Shown piece by piece: positions 10,758 to 22,162 of a stretch of DNA of 64,000 nucleotides (position 1 is its first letter; each line of letters starts with the position of its first letter). Position numbers and translations under genes: made by a program. The notes under the pieces were generated by a model. That model searched no databases and was not told where the DNA came from. It saw only the letters and a list, made by a program, of their open reading frames with translations. Location of the stretch: NCBI GenBank assembly GCA_963576565.1, contig OY755038.1:176816438-176880437 (forward strand). Reading direction: 5' to 3'. The DNA comes from Aspidapion aeneum. Its lineage: Eukaryota > Arthropoda > Insecta > Coleoptera > Brentidae.

Positions 10758-11462
10758 AGGCTGATTGACATGGGTAGGGAAGCACGATCGTGACTCACGC
10801 CTTCGTTAGCTACGAAAGTACCAAAAATCGATAGTGAAATACGAAAGAGGTGAAAACGATCGTTTGCTGTTTACACGGCAGCGCAAGGAGTCGGAGTGGC
10901 TTGAATATGGCTTCGTCGGTAGATTGTTTTGAACCATACAACTGTTGGCACATATACAATACATTGTCAGTAGAAATACCACTTTTTGTACTTGCGGCAA
11001 TTTTTTTTAATTCTTGCGCGTAGGGGCTTCGTAGATTTTTAAATTTTGTAATTAGATGAGAGGGTGCCAAATCTGACAAATTTAAAACCTCTACAATTTG
11101 TTGGGCTGCTGCGGCACGCGTGTCCCTTTTTTTATAACCATCATTTGTAGGGTCCCATAAAGTCCATAACATTATTTATGGGATAACTTTTAACGATTTT
11201 TTTTCACTGGCCTATGCTATTTGTTATGGAATGGACTATAGTACAGGTTCATTTCTGTAGTATTCCAAAAATTTTAAGGTTTCTGCATCGCTCGTTCGTA
11301 GTACATTTCCACCACTTCGTATTTATTTATTTATTTTAACACAACTACTTATTCACGACTGAAAAATGGCGTGAAATATCAAACACGTTTGAACTGCTTA
11401 TTCACGATCGTGATGACGTTCGTGGAGATTCGTTTCCATTCGTTACCCGTGTCAACCCGCCT
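10758..11462. mobile_element. PIF/Harbinger-like DNA transposon, non-autonomous, 705 bp
   Basis: The ends AGGCTGATTGACATGGGTA and, reversed from the right, AGGCGGGTTGACACGGGTAA are inverted repeats. TTA is present on both sides (10755-10757 and 11463-11465), the 3-bp duplication usual for PIF/Harbinger. CACGATCGTGA recurs near both ends (10787 and 11406). The element holds a minus-strand ORF with a MADF-like domain, a type of protein known as the second ORF of many Harbinger elements, but no DDE transposase, so it would need one in trans. Confidence 0.7.
10810..11172 (-). pseudogene. MADF/trihelix-like DNA-binding protein fragment of the Harbinger element
   Basis: 120 residues. Residues 2-60 contain LWDPTNDGYKKRDTRAAAA, then an IVEVL helix, ITKFKNLRSPYAQELKK and a basic/Ser tail. 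The W-D-Y-K-R spacing and the K-x-K-NLR-x-Y-x-x-E-x-K helix match MADF domains, which bind DNA and, in Harbinger elements, assist the transposase. The usual first helix before LWD is missing, and the C-terminal half after residue 70 lacks motifs, so it is probably truncated. Position inside TIRs with a TTA duplication supports the assignment. Domain call by eye. Confidence 0.6.
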
Positions 11463-11465
11463 TTA

Positions 11466-12555
11466 AAGATACTAGTGCGCTTTCGCAAAGAAAAAAGTGC
11501 AGTGTTCTTGGCACAAAAAAACCTTCACCAATTTTGAAAGCACAGAAACTATGGCCATGCAATCATGCTCCGCTAAAATTGATGATATACTCAAACGAAA
11601 ATAGATCTACGAATCTAGCTAATCATAACCTGTGCGTTTTTATATTTCAATTAAAATATTTGTTGTTCGCCTATAAGGGTTACCTTTCTGGAATGATTTT
11701 TAAAATATATTTTATTAATATTCTCTGTAGGATCCGTGTATATTATATAAAATATTATTCAAAATCTAGCACAGTAAATCCTATTCACCAGGCTCAGACC
11801 TCCTATGTTGGGGCTTAGATAATATACCTATTTATAATTTTCATTGTGATACCGTAGAATTTATCGCGAAAGATATTCTATATTTTTAAAATCAGAAGGA
11901 AAATTTGTAAATTAAGAGGTCACACAATACGGGATGTATGAAAATTTCCACTAAATATAAAAGAATTTAAATTATTTTTATTCCGGAAGTTAATTTTTAG
12001 TGAACGCATGGGAATTAAATGTGTTAACCCAGGGACCCCATGATTATATTAATGCCATCAACCGCCATATTCAACGTATAATAAAGTTGGATTAAATTTC
12101 TCTCCTCTTTCTTGTTTTCGGTGGAATTAACGTAGAAGCAAAGCAAATTAATTCGAATTTACTAAAGGTGCATCCAGGGTAACAGAAGTTTCGTTCTATA
12201 ACCAATCAGAAAGCTGTCAAGATTCCTAAATCTAATTAACCATCCAGTTTAGTAAGGTATTGCAATTTGGTTAATGTATTTCAATGTTTTGTTTTAAATG
12301 TAGAAACAAATAGCATTTTAAAAATGTACAGTTTTCGAAATATTTAGTTAAGGAAAGCTCTTTTTATAAAAGCTTGAATAATCGAATTAGATATTTTAAA
12401 GTTAATATTTTAACAACTATACTCGTTGAAGATCTGTTTAATATGAATAATTAGGTACAAAAAAAATGATACGAGTTGTCAAAAAAATGCTAAAATTGGA
12501 TTGCATTTCAATGGTGTTCTATCAAAGTCAATACCGTATAAGATTTTTTTGAAAT
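11466..12555. other. No gene or repeat recognised
   Basis: AT-rich. A 94-codon open frame at 11534-11818 shows no motif and has strongly biased AT-rich composition, so it is not called. Confidence 0.5.
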
Positions 12556-12631
12556 TAGCTGTACCTGGAGTCCCTGTATGTGACAGATATTCCGCCAATA
12601 TCTGTCACATACAGGGACTCTAGCTGTACCT
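12556..12631. mobile_element. 54-bp perfect hairpin flanked by 11-bp direct repeats
   Basis: TAGCTGTACCT occurs at 12556-12566 and 12621-12631. Between them lie one G (12567), a 24-base arm (12568-12591, starting GAGTCCCTGTATGTGACAG), a CCGCC loop and the exact reverse complement of the arm (12597-12620). The perfect arms and flanking direct repeats look like a minimal terminal-inverted-repeat insertion with an 11-bp target duplication. MULE-type elements make 9-11 bp duplications. A replication snap-back is the alternative. Confidence 0.7.
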
Positions 12632-12875
12632 TCACAGGCTGTTATTGAATAAGATGGTATATATATTATTGAATAAGATGGTTGATATTACAGAAGGTAA
12701 CTTTTAGGTCCACTCTAAAAAAAATATATGATTATATGTCCTCAACGTCCAAAATATTTACTTTTAAGATAGAGGTTGTATTAATAATTTAAAAAATCTC
12801 CACTTTAAATATTTTTGTGGAATTTGTTGCACACTTTTTATTAACCAAGAGGCATTTTCTGTTATCTAAGCATTT

Positions 12876-13340
12876 TTACCTTCCTAGCCCGCATAGCAAT
12901 GGCTAGAGAAGTTATTATTTTCGACAAAAAAATTATTTTTGACATAACGCCGAAAATGTGTTATTTGGGTGTATTTTGACCTAACTTAGCAATATCATCG
13001 TGATGTCTGTCTGTTTGTGTGTGTGTGTATATTATTTCTGTCCGTAACACGATAGCTCCTAAACCACTTCATAAAATTTCAGGTAAAATAGTGTTCGAGC
13101 TGATTACATTTTGGTCAAAATGCATTAATGCTAATACAGTTTTTTGACAATTAAAAATTTCTAAGAATGCTAACTTTTTAACGGAGCGTCGTACCAATAT
13201 GCGGTTCTCGCAGTATAGTAGACTACATTTCGCTTAATAATTTGTGTTATAACCAAAAACTTCGTAATACTTTAGTTTCTGAGATATTTACAAAAACTGT
13301 TTTTAAAGCTGATATATTGAAGTGTGCAGGGATCCATTTG
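12876..13340 (+). repeat. Dispersed repeat family D, nearly full-length (copy 3)
   Basis: Best continuous copy, about 460 bp. It starts with ACCTTCCTAGCCCGCATAGC and a GGCTAGAGAAG arm that together can fold into a hairpin. It then passes AACGCCGAAAATGTGTTATT, TGGGTGTATTTTGACC, CTGTCTGTTTGTGTGTGTG, GTCCGTAACACGATAGCTCC and TTCATAAAATTTCAGGTAAA. Then follow the TATGCGGTTCTCG and TTGTGTTATAACCAAAAAC blocks and GGATCCATTTG. No coding sequence seen. Other copies: 930-1205, 10545-10592, 14459-14577, 24880-26466 and 35300-35347. Confidence 0.8.
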
Positions 13341-13861
13341 TTTTATTTTGATTGAGGCAGTTGTGACTGAATCGCTTTTTAAATAAATTGTTTTTTTGGA
13401 AGGGGTCTAGCGACATGCAAATTAATGGATTATATTTTTTATACAAAAACTATACGTCAATAAAAAAAAAATAAAGGTAACATTTGCTCAGCAAATAATT
13501 TTAAAAATACCAAGGTAAATTCTTGTACCAACGCCACTGTTTCAAATAATAAAAAAACACATGTATTACAGTACAAAATGCCTCTGTATAAATTGAAAGT
13601 TTAACTTTATTAAAAATATGGAAGTTTATAAATTTCATGCAGTTAAAAATTGTTATTTTTAATAAAACATATGGAGGTCAAACAAAATACAGGCTAATTA
13701 CTATTATTAACTATAGCTAACATCACAAATAAATTAAGGGAGCACGTTATAAGTATAACGCACGCTGAGTATAAAATAAAGTCCTTTTTATTTAATTATT
13801 TATTTATTTATTAAACATCCTTATAACGGTAGTGTTATCATTAGCATTGAGTATAATATGA
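13341..13861. other. No gene or repeat recognised
   Basis: AT-rich spacer with a short TTTA run near 13790-13812. Confidence 0.5.
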
Positions 13862-14113
13862 CCCATATAGAGTGGCAACCGCGAGCGATGCAGTCTTGAG
13901 GGGCAGATGGCGCTGAAATAAATTCGTTTTGTACGCAATATCTAGACAACTACTATGATCTAATGGCCATTGTATTATAGGCATGAACCTTGGACCTCGC
14001 ACATGCAACTTAATCGTACTACTTGTCTCTGAATATTGCGTACTAGACACATTTATTTCAGCGTCATCTGCCCCTCAATGTTGCAAGGCTCGCCGGTTGC
14101 CACTCTATATGGG
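13862..14113. mobile_element. 252-bp MITE with ~80-bp terminal inverted repeats
   Basis: CCCATATAGAGTGGCAACCG starts both ends, read inward. The repeats continue through GAGGGGCAGATG, CGCTGAAATAAAT and GTACGCAATAT on each side. The short centre (13953-14027) is unique. The flanks do not give a clear TSD, so the superfamily is not assigned. Confidence 0.75.
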
Positions 14114-14458
14114 TTACATAAAAAGTTCATTTCTACAGCTACTATTTAAACTACAGTAAGATGTGAGATATTTTCCTGTAAAACCTGGCTTTTAAAAGAA
14201 TTTACATTTTAAATAGAATCATTCAAATTTTGATTTTAAAAGTTATTAGAAAAACTTAAAGAAAAATTATGTCATTTATTTAAAGAGTTTTGCAGAGTAC
14301 AAGACCTAACCTCGTATACTGCAAAAGCGGCATATTAAGAACGGCAAATTTCCATTTTAGTTTTGATACCTCTCCTCTGATATCCCTTACTTTTGTTTTA
14401 TTTGTATTCTGTCTAGTTTTGGGATCCGCAAATATCCGTTTTAATGTGCTTAGGATAA

Positions 14459-14577
14459 GTTTACCTTCCTGCCCGCAGCCCGCATACCAATGACTAAGGA
14501 AGGCATTATTTTCAACGAAAAAAATTTTTTTTAGATAACGCCGAAAATGTGTTATTTGGGTGTATTTTGACCTATCT
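14459..14577 (+). repeat. Dispersed repeat family D, 5' 120 bp (copy 4)
   Basis: TTACCTTCCTGCCCGCAGCC through AACGCCGAAAATGTGTTATT to TGACCTATCTTA. The copy stops at TTA, exactly where the next element's inverted-repeat-like sequence begins. Confidence 0.75.
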
Positions 14578-14870
14578 TAAGCCCGGTCTGGACATAACAT
14601 TTTACCTTACGTCTTACCTGTCAGTCAAAAGGGCCAAGTATGACGGTTGAAAGACTAGCTAGTTCTAACGTACATTTTTAGATCAGTTTTTGATACACCA
14701 TGGAGGAAGCACTGCTTTTGTCAATAATGTTTTTTGTTTTAAATGTCTATGACTTTACGAAACATGTCGGGACTATTTGTTTAAAACAAATTAAAAAATT
14801 AGTGGAGGAAGACAATAACCTGTTTGATTTCCTAAAAAATTATCTTATCTAATGTCGGACGTTTCGTATA
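14578..14870 (+). mobile_element. PIF/Harbinger-like 5' end fragment
   Basis: AGCCCGGTCTGGACATAACA directly follows TTA inside a family D copy, as expected for a Harbinger insertion with a TTA duplication. 120 bp on, an ATG at 14700 opens a 46-codon frame (MEEALLLSIMFFVLNV, then YDFTKH). No right end was found, so the element is truncated. The assignment rests on the terminus and junction only. Confidence 0.4.
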
Positions 14871-14929
14871 CCAACTTCTAAGTTGCACTCGAAAGGAATT
14901 AAAATTATTAAGGAATCAGTCAGTCAGAA

Positions 14930-15140
14930 TCAATTTCGTTTTTTTATTATTCCATTATGGTTGAGCCATGTCCACTTTGGTTGCGGTTTCTTGCTATAGA
15001 ACAAATCCATTGCATAAAGGTGTTTTTCCTCTAGATAACTCATAGTTGTGCCCTTGTAATTTTTTTCGCCATATCCAAAATCCACTATTTTAGTTTGTTC
15101 TATGTTTATTTTCTTTCCTAATTTTTCATTAAAATCTCCC
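14930..15140 (-). pseudogene. RTE LINE endonuclease fragment
   Basis: On the minus strand MGDFNEKLGKK, then FGYGEKNYKG, LEEKHLYAMDLFYSKKPQPK and WTWLNHNG. GDFN is the endonuclease metal-site motif, and the FGYGERN, YSKK and KWTWLSPNG blocks are characteristic of the RTE clade. WTWL-x-x-NG also occurs at 56070-56090 in the RTE copy there. The open frame extends to 15253 without LINE similarity, so the 5' junction is near 15140. The end near 14935 is abrupt, before the TDYIL and SDH motifs. Confidence 0.8.
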
Positions 15141-15253
15141 ATTCTTCCCAGTTTATTTATTTTTTCGCCTGTGTTCATAGACCTAATAATATATAATTCT
15201 ATTCTTAGTTTTATCAGTTTTTGTTTTGTTTTTAAACATTTCACTTGCCCCAC

Positions 15254-15659
15254 CCTGCCTTGTCACCTGCACCATCCTTGCTTTAGCTCATTTAGTAATA
15301 CAAGAATTAAAGGGGAGCTATAAAATGTTTTGCTTTTTTGCCCCACCCTGAGTGAGACCCTGACTACGCCCATGTTATACATGGTTAGTTTACCAGGTGC
15401 TTATTTTGTTAATTTAATTTGTCAGGGTTATAGTTACACTATCTGCTTATAGGTACTTACTATAGCTTTTTTAACTATAGACTATAGCAACCCCCACAAC
15501 TAAATTCATTATTTATTACTACAAGCCTGTGACATAGGTATGTATACCTATATATCCATTTTTTGTATTTTTTAAAATTTAACTTTGCATACCTATACTA
15601 TCCATTATGATGAGATGAGATGATGCTAGAATAAATTATTATTTACTTGTATAATATAA
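15254..15659. other. No gene recognised
   Basis: AT-rich sequence. A GC-richer patch at 15325-15372 contains two CCCCACCCTG motifs about 95 bp apart and resembles a solitary hAT end, but no partner was found. Confidence 0.4.
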
Positions 15660-16860
15660 TTCAATGTTTTTTTGTTAATAAATTATTTAGAAACCTTATG
15701 CAGTAGGTACTTTTTTTTCACTTTTATTGGGTCACTGAATAATGACTTTTCAGTCCTTTATTTTAAATCAAAAACTTTGAGTTTTTGGTTACTATAGAAA
15801 AAAAAGTTATGTAAAAATTTTAAATTTTTTGTAACAAATATGTTCTAATGAAAAGCTATTTGAAATACATTTTCCTTGAACGAAAATTCGTTCAAAAACA
15901 TTTTCTTTAAATGGAAATTTGTTCGAACAAACTTCTAATCGAAGAAAATGTTTGTTCGAACAAACTTCTAATCGAAGATTATCCTTTTGAAGAAAATGTT
16001 TTTTTAAATTTAATTATTGATTTAGAATCTTAATAAGGTACTTTATTTTTTTTATGTGTTTTTGGTGATTATAAAAATACTCTGCCAATATATGGGTACC
16101 TAAGCTCACACTAGGTACTATAGTTATAGTGTACATGTGAGCTAATATAACTAAAAACTGAAATATATTTTATTCAACTCCATACTCAATTACCTTTTGT
16201 TTGATACCACACAAGCCATGTTTTGACTTAAACTCTAATTTTTGAAATCTACCCCCACCCTTTTTTTAAAACTAAAATGTATTTTGTTTAACTCCAGATT
16301 CAATTACCTTTCGTTTGAGATCACACATGACATATTTTCACTTAAACTCTCATAGAAACTAAAGCTAAAATAAATTTTAAAATTAAGATTTTACAGTTTT
16401 TGTAACATTTGAGTAAAAATATGTTCAAATGGAAAATTCTTCTAAATCATTTTCTCCTAAAACATTTTCCTTGGATGGAAATTTCTCGAAAAACATTTTC
16501 TTTAAATGGAAATTTGTGCAAACAAATTTCTATTTGAAGAAAATGTTTTTGAACAATTTTCTCTTTGAAGGAAATTTTATTTAATAATTATCCTTTTGAA
16601 CAAAATGTTTTTTAAAATAAAAAGTGAATTAATTATTGAAGAAACTTCATAAGGTACTTTATTTTTTTAAATTAAAATAACGACTATACAGTGCTTACTT
16701 AAAATCAACAACTGTTTTTGGTGATTATAGAAAAATAGTTTTTAAAATTTAGATTTTACATTTTTCTAGAACATAGGAACAGAAATTTGTTCAAAAATAT
16801 TTTCAAGAAAATTTTACTGAATAATTATCCTTTTGAAGAACTGAACAAAAAATGTTCTAT
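15660..16860. repeat. Diverged tandem repeat rich in TTGTTCGAACAAA-type palindromes
   Basis: Blocks with AAATGGAAATTTGTTCGAAC and ATCCTTTTGAAGAAAATG recur at 15905-16000, 16495-16610 and about 16790-16840. ATAAGGTACTTTATTTTTTT recurs at 16035 and 16655. The motifs are arranged as alternating GAA/TTC arms that could fold back on themselves. Spacings are irregular, about 330 and 600 bp, so this is an old tandem or nested repeat. Confidence 0.55.
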
Positions 16861-16884
16861 AAAACATGTACTCAAAGTATGTAG

Positions 16885-17126
16885 CAGGCATGTAGATAGC
16901 TTTTCTTTCTGGGGGGATACTCCCATATAGAAAGTCCTGTGTTGTTTCTCAGTGACGGTGCATGATGTTTTGGACAGGGTAGGCAAAAATGCTTGCCGGT
17001 GGCAAGTCCACGGAATACAGAACATTTTAGTAGTGAAGTGCCCAACACTAAAATTTCATAATAAAAACTTGTTCAAGGAGGGGGGAAATGTCCCCCCAGT
17101 GCCCCCCCTCCTTATATATGTGCCTG
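16885..17126. mobile_element. hAT-like MITE, 242 bp
   Basis: Left end CAGGCATGTAGATAG; right end, reversed, CAGGCACATATATA. GGGGGG/CCCCCC subterminal blocks occur on both sides. The flanking octamers GTATGTAG and GTATCTAT match at 6 of 8 positions, consistent with an aged 8-bp duplication. Confidence 0.5.
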
Positions 17127-18433
17127 GTATCTATTTCTCACAAACTATTATGAAACTGAACTTCACTTCATATTGCTCAACTGTTTTTGTTTGTGGAAAT
17201 GTAATCACTATACGCACTTTTCTTATGAATAATATTATTTTTAATAATAATTAACAAATAATATTTGATAATACATTGTATTCTATTTTACATTCACATA
17301 GTTACATTACTATTAATGAATAAATCACAAAAGAGATTTGGGTGGCATCTACTGGTCTCGAAGGATGTTTATTTCTCTGCAACAAGTTTTTTATTTGGAC
17401 CAACATAGCAGATGATAGGTATTGCTTGCAAGCTTGAGAAGTTTGTTGTTGTTGTAGACACATAAGTAACCTGTAACAAAAAAAATCCTATATTAAAAAC
17501 TAATATTTTTCAAGAAGATGCAAATTTTCCTGCACTAATTATTTTAAAAAAAGTACTACTTAGGTATGCAAACAAAAGTCTTTTAAATTTTAAGGCTTGA
17601 GTCTCAAGACCAACTTAAGCTGAAATTTTCTTGATTCCTACATTTTTTACTGGTATTTTACGCACAGTAAATAATTTAGCTATGCCTTTAAAAATATTTC
17701 CAAGTGAAAAAAATTAGTTTTTTGGCAAAGGGGCAATTGTTAGCGAAGTTACTAGACAAAACTAGACTAATACTTACGTTTGAACATATCGCACAACAGC
17801 TACAAAACCAAAACTATCGAACGTTGAACATAAATATAAATTAGTTGAATATAAATTATAAATTAAAATAAAAATTTCCAGAAAAATGCAATCCTAACCC
17901 ACTTTTGTCTTTATCAAGCTTATTTTTTGTTGTGAAATGCAGAACTGACTGACGGTAGCGTTGCACAGTGGGCCAAATCAGATATCCAAATGCAATTTTT
18001 CTTGATAATACTAAATATTAACAAAACCAACATTTTTTGAAAGAATGGAATAAATGTATGTTTATACGCCAAGGAAGTAGCTTGGGGAAGGGGGTAACCC
18101 CTCTAAGTTCAAAATTAGCCCCTTTCAAACGAAATGAACATAATCTATCAGGGGCGCCGACCAAGTCCACAAATAACATGCGGACTAGGCCTTCCTTCTC
18201 TGTTTTTTCTAGAATTTTAGTGACATAATTAAGTGATTCATTATAAAAAAATAAGCTCTTCTAGAAAAAGAAAACATCGTTTTACTTTTATTGCTGTTTT
18301 TGTAGTTTAATAATAATATACAAATAGAATCCTACATAAAAAGTATAACTGCCTGTATTTCTATGGGAAGGGGTAAACAATAAACCTACCACAATCTGCC
18401 CCCCGTCCGATATCATAAGGACTGAAGATTTTT
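17127..18433. other. No gene or repeat recognised
   Basis: AT-rich. Open frames of 60-100 codons in this interval lack motifs. A short GC-richer piece at 18060-18190 is unassigned. Confidence 0.5.
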
Positions 18434-18629
18434 GAAGTGTAAACTTCTTTAGGCGCGTTTAGCAGTTTTTGTGGGTACTGAATTAAACTGAGCCGTCAGG
18501 CTCGGCAATGTAACGCTCATTCGGGTGAAGTCGGCTCGAGTCGACTGTGAGAGGAACATTCAGCGAGCGACATGATGATGCAGATGAAGGCCAGTATTAT
18601 TAATTTCGCCTTGTTGAAGTTTACACTTC
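18434..18629. mobile_element. 196-bp element with perfect 14-bp TIRs
   Basis: GAAGTGTAAACTTC at 18434-18447 and its exact reverse complement GAAGTTTACACTTC at 18616-18629. A GGCG tetramer follows just inside both ends. The interior (18480-18600) is much richer in CG dinucleotides (GTCGGCTCGAGTCGACTGTG) than its surroundings. No TSD was identified, so the class is unknown. Confidence 0.5.
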
Positions 18630-19050
18630 TGCCGTGTGGTCTTAAGCACACACAATAATTTTTTATTTAATGATATGACATAACTTTGTAAAAGTCACTT
18701 TTGCATTTGGGTAGGGGAATGTGTCCACGATCAAACATAACAGGTATTTTCCTAAATAAACCAGATCACGTTTTTATTTTCCATAAGTAAAGGCTCAACG
18801 AAATCTTTATGGTTAAATATAAAAGATAGATCAGTGTCCTTTTCTAATACAAAAAATGTTTTTAAAAAGAAGAAACATTCTGTGCCGTTGTGGAACTTGT
18901 GTTCCAAAATAAGACAAGAGTTGCAACAATGTTTTAAGAAACTTGTAGGACTTAAATATGTGTTTCAAACTTATGTATGTTTTACTTAGTACACAGTTTT
19001 TTTTGTACTGAATTTCTAATTCAAATCGGATCATATACAATTTTTTATTT
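18630..19050. other. No gene recognised
   Basis: AT-rich spacer. The 69-codon frame on the minus strand has no motif. Confidence 0.5.
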
Positions 19051-19574
19051 ATACAAGGTGTTTAAGTTATTGTAACTCAAAAAGTTTATATAAACATAGA
19101 CACGCAAACGCTTAGTTTTCGAGATACAGGGTGTTAAAATTTCATATATTTTTTAGTTTTTTGTTTATAGCTCGTGCAGTTTTTGAGATATGCAGCTCAA
19201 ATTTAACACGATAGTAAAAATCTAGAAGGTTATACTTTTTCAGGGCTCATGTCACTTTTTTCCTAGGATATTTTTTTGTTGTAAGCCACTGGTAGATTCT
19301 AAAACAAGAAATAAAATCCTTGTTTCGTTTGCAAATTTTTTTGTCTCTTGCAATTTTTTCGCATCTCTAACCGTTTATAAAAAAGCTTTTGCGCCAAAGA
19401 CTGCTATCATCAAAATAAAAAATGCTTCGGTATGGCATGGCGGCTATATCAAAATAAACAAAAAATATTTTCTCGAAAATTAAGCGTTTGTAGCCCTATG
19501 TTTATATGAACTTTTTGTCTTAAAATCACTCAAGAAATTTAATACTAAAATTATGTTCTTGAACACCCTGTATA
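19051..19574. mobile_element. ~524-bp TIR element (ATACAGGGTGTT type)
   Basis: Left end ATACAAGGTGTTTAAG; right end, reversed, ATACAGGGTGTTCAAG. The arms extend about 110 bp and share CATATAAACATAG-like, CAAACGCTTA and TTTTCGAGA blocks. Elements with such ends are common non-autonomous DNA transposons of insects. No coding frame. Confidence 0.65.
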
Positions 19575-22162
19575 TATGGGTCTGAGTGGAAGAGCGTGCT
19601 AAACAAACGATTTTTTTTTTCTAATAGTGCCTAATTTTTCTATAATTTTTGTACGCCGCGACATTTTTTTCATTGAATATTTTCTGTCATGAGCACAATA
19701 AGGTTAATGGGTATATGTATGTATGTAATGTAAATGTATTTTTTTGCAATACTTATTTTGGGTACTAGCAGGTGGAGCCCATCTTCAGTAAACTAATCTA
19801 GCCTACCTAAACTATATCATACTCGTCCCCCTTGTACGAGTTTCCTTATATCTTCCATTACTTAAATCTTTTTCCGATCTAAAAATTAAACCTATTAAAT
19901 GAACGGACAAGTCGCTCCCCTCGGTGGCGCAATAGTCTAGGTACTAATTGTAGGCTAGGCTACAAATGTCCGCCCTTTTTTTGCATTGGTTCGGTTAGGT
20001 TTATGACTTTTGACCTAATTAGTCTATTAAACAAGTGTTTACTACTTTAGACATTATTTCATACATATGAAAAATGACCGATAGTTTTAAAAAGTAGACA
20101 AGTATTTGTAAACATAAATATTATTTTTCAAATTAAATCAAATCTTTATTATTTTTCCGTACAAATTGTACATAAAGAATGGGGGTTAGGGAATAACTGT
20201 ACTAAAACATTTATTAAAAGTGGTTTGGTTAGATATTATTAAAAAAAACGTTAATTAAGTACATGTTTGCATTTTCACTAATATAACAATATAACCATCA
20301 AAATGGAGTTATTTTTATTTTATATTTGGATTGCCTTAAGAGTTTGACTTTGGAGCAGTGATTAAATTTAAAACTAAACCGATTTTAAAGGAAAAAAACA
20401 ATTATACCCACATCCCAGCCAAAGCTATCAGGTAAAAACTATAAATAATCTAAAAATGCGGAATTATTTTTAACATTGCATACATGTGACATTCTCTTTA
20501 ATTTTGTTTTAATGACTGCCTTTTTAAATTAGTAGTTTTGTAACCGTGTAACCAAATTAAATATAAATGTTCCGTCAATTAAAACAAATAAGTTGTATAG
20601 TTTTAGTGTATAGTAGCCATCTTGAATTTAAAAAAAAGCCGTATTAATCTTTATTTGCATTTAAAGCATTAAGGAAGGTATCGGTTTCTTATTGCAATTG
20701 ATTAATAACTAACCTAAAAAAATAACAATAGCCGGCTTCGCTGGTTCAGCCTGACTTGCACATGCCATAGCGGAAAAAAATCGCCTTAACAAGGGCTTAT
20801 AAAACATGCCAAATTTGATTAAAATTGTTTAAGTAGTATCTGAAATAATCTTTATTTTATATTTGCGATCATTTTTGTTTAGTTGGATTGAAAAACTTAT
20901 TTACTTTACATATATTTAAAAAAATTTTAAATCAGTACCTGGTCAAATATTTAGCTGCATTTTAAATATGAAATGTTTTTATAGGACACCCGGTATATCG
21001 GTAGCTAAAATTTTGAGGATTTACTACCCCTTAATCTTGTAATACAAAACTGCTAAATTATAACAATTGGTCCCACTGTGCGACGACCCTCCACGCTATT
21101 CATCGCCACTGCCAAGGGGTGCTGTGGAGTCTAGACCGGCGGCGTTGCTGGGCATCAGGTTAAATCTTGAGGCTAAAATTTTTTAGTCGGCCAAAACGAT
21201 CGGAAGGTTAATTTACAAAAATCGACCACCAGGTTATATTTAGGCAGAATATACTTTGGCCCGCATACGTTTCCCGTGAATAAATCGTATCCTAACAAGC
21301 GTGGGCCAAAGTATCCTATATAATAGCTCAAAAACGGAAATTTGCAAAGAATATTATTAAAAATGGGCCTCACAGTAGCAAACACGTAAGAGAACTAACC
21401 AACTACCAGTGCAATGTAGCTAATATATCCATCCATCATTTTAGTATGGAACTGCGGCGTTCGCTCAAGCGGTTGCGATGTTGCAGTTATCTTGGACTTT
21501 TTCCCAGATTGGGCTAAAGTTGCCTGCCTGGGCTAAAGTAACCCTCAACGACGGTACCTAATTTGTTTGCAAAAATAATGGTATTTGTACTATCCATCCA
21601 AACTTAAAAATACCTAGTTGTTAATGTGTCTTGCTGTCCCTATAAGTTATAAGTCGTCAGGTCTATAAAAGAAGTAGTCGATAGCAGCTAAGAAAGAAAG
21701 AGTAATACATATTTGCGTCTATGCTGGTTAGATATTTAAAAGAAGCTCAAATGTTATCCTAAAAAAAGAAAATTCAGAAGCGCAATTAGCGAAGTACCTA
21801 TACAATTTAAGCAAGCTCGAGGCACAGTCTAGAATAAGTCAGAGCGTGGCTTGTTCTCATAACCACAACTTAGGCAAGGCCAGGAATTAAGGGAGCCCTG
21901 GGCTTACCACTTAGTAGACTGGGTTCATCCCCTTTTTTTCCTCCCACCAATTTCTCATTTATTGTGTTTTTGTTTTCTGCGTGGTATTACTATAGTAACA
22001 AATTATGTAAACCGGGTAATGTAGAATTAATCTTTTATATTTGTTATTAATAAAAATAGAGTTTGTTTAATTTTTTAAGCAATATGACATGCTGTTACCG
22101 CTTTATTAAAAAAAGCAATACATATTAAAAATAAAAATATTTATTTTGCAAAAATGTGTTAG
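19575..22162. other. Long spacer without recognised genes
   Basis: AT-rich. A CG-rich patch at 21070-21160 and another at 21430-21560 stand out but show no open frame with motifs. At 19915-19990 a TGGCGCAATAGTCTAGG block followed by seven T resembles a tRNA A box, but no good B box follows at the right distance. Confidence 0.5.

Noticed and set aside
11534..11818. 94-codon frame, plus strand
   Set aside because: AT-rich, no motif, no context; expected by chance at this base composition only slightly less often.
15325..15372. Possible hAT end (reverse of GACCCTGACTACGCCCATG)
   Set aside because: No partner end and no target duplication found.
19915..19990. tRNA- or SINE-like A box (TGGCGCAATAGTCTAGG) followed by T7
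   Set aside because: No B box at tRNA distance (the later GGTTCGGTTAG is a poor match and lies beyond the T run) and no cloverleaf could be drawn.
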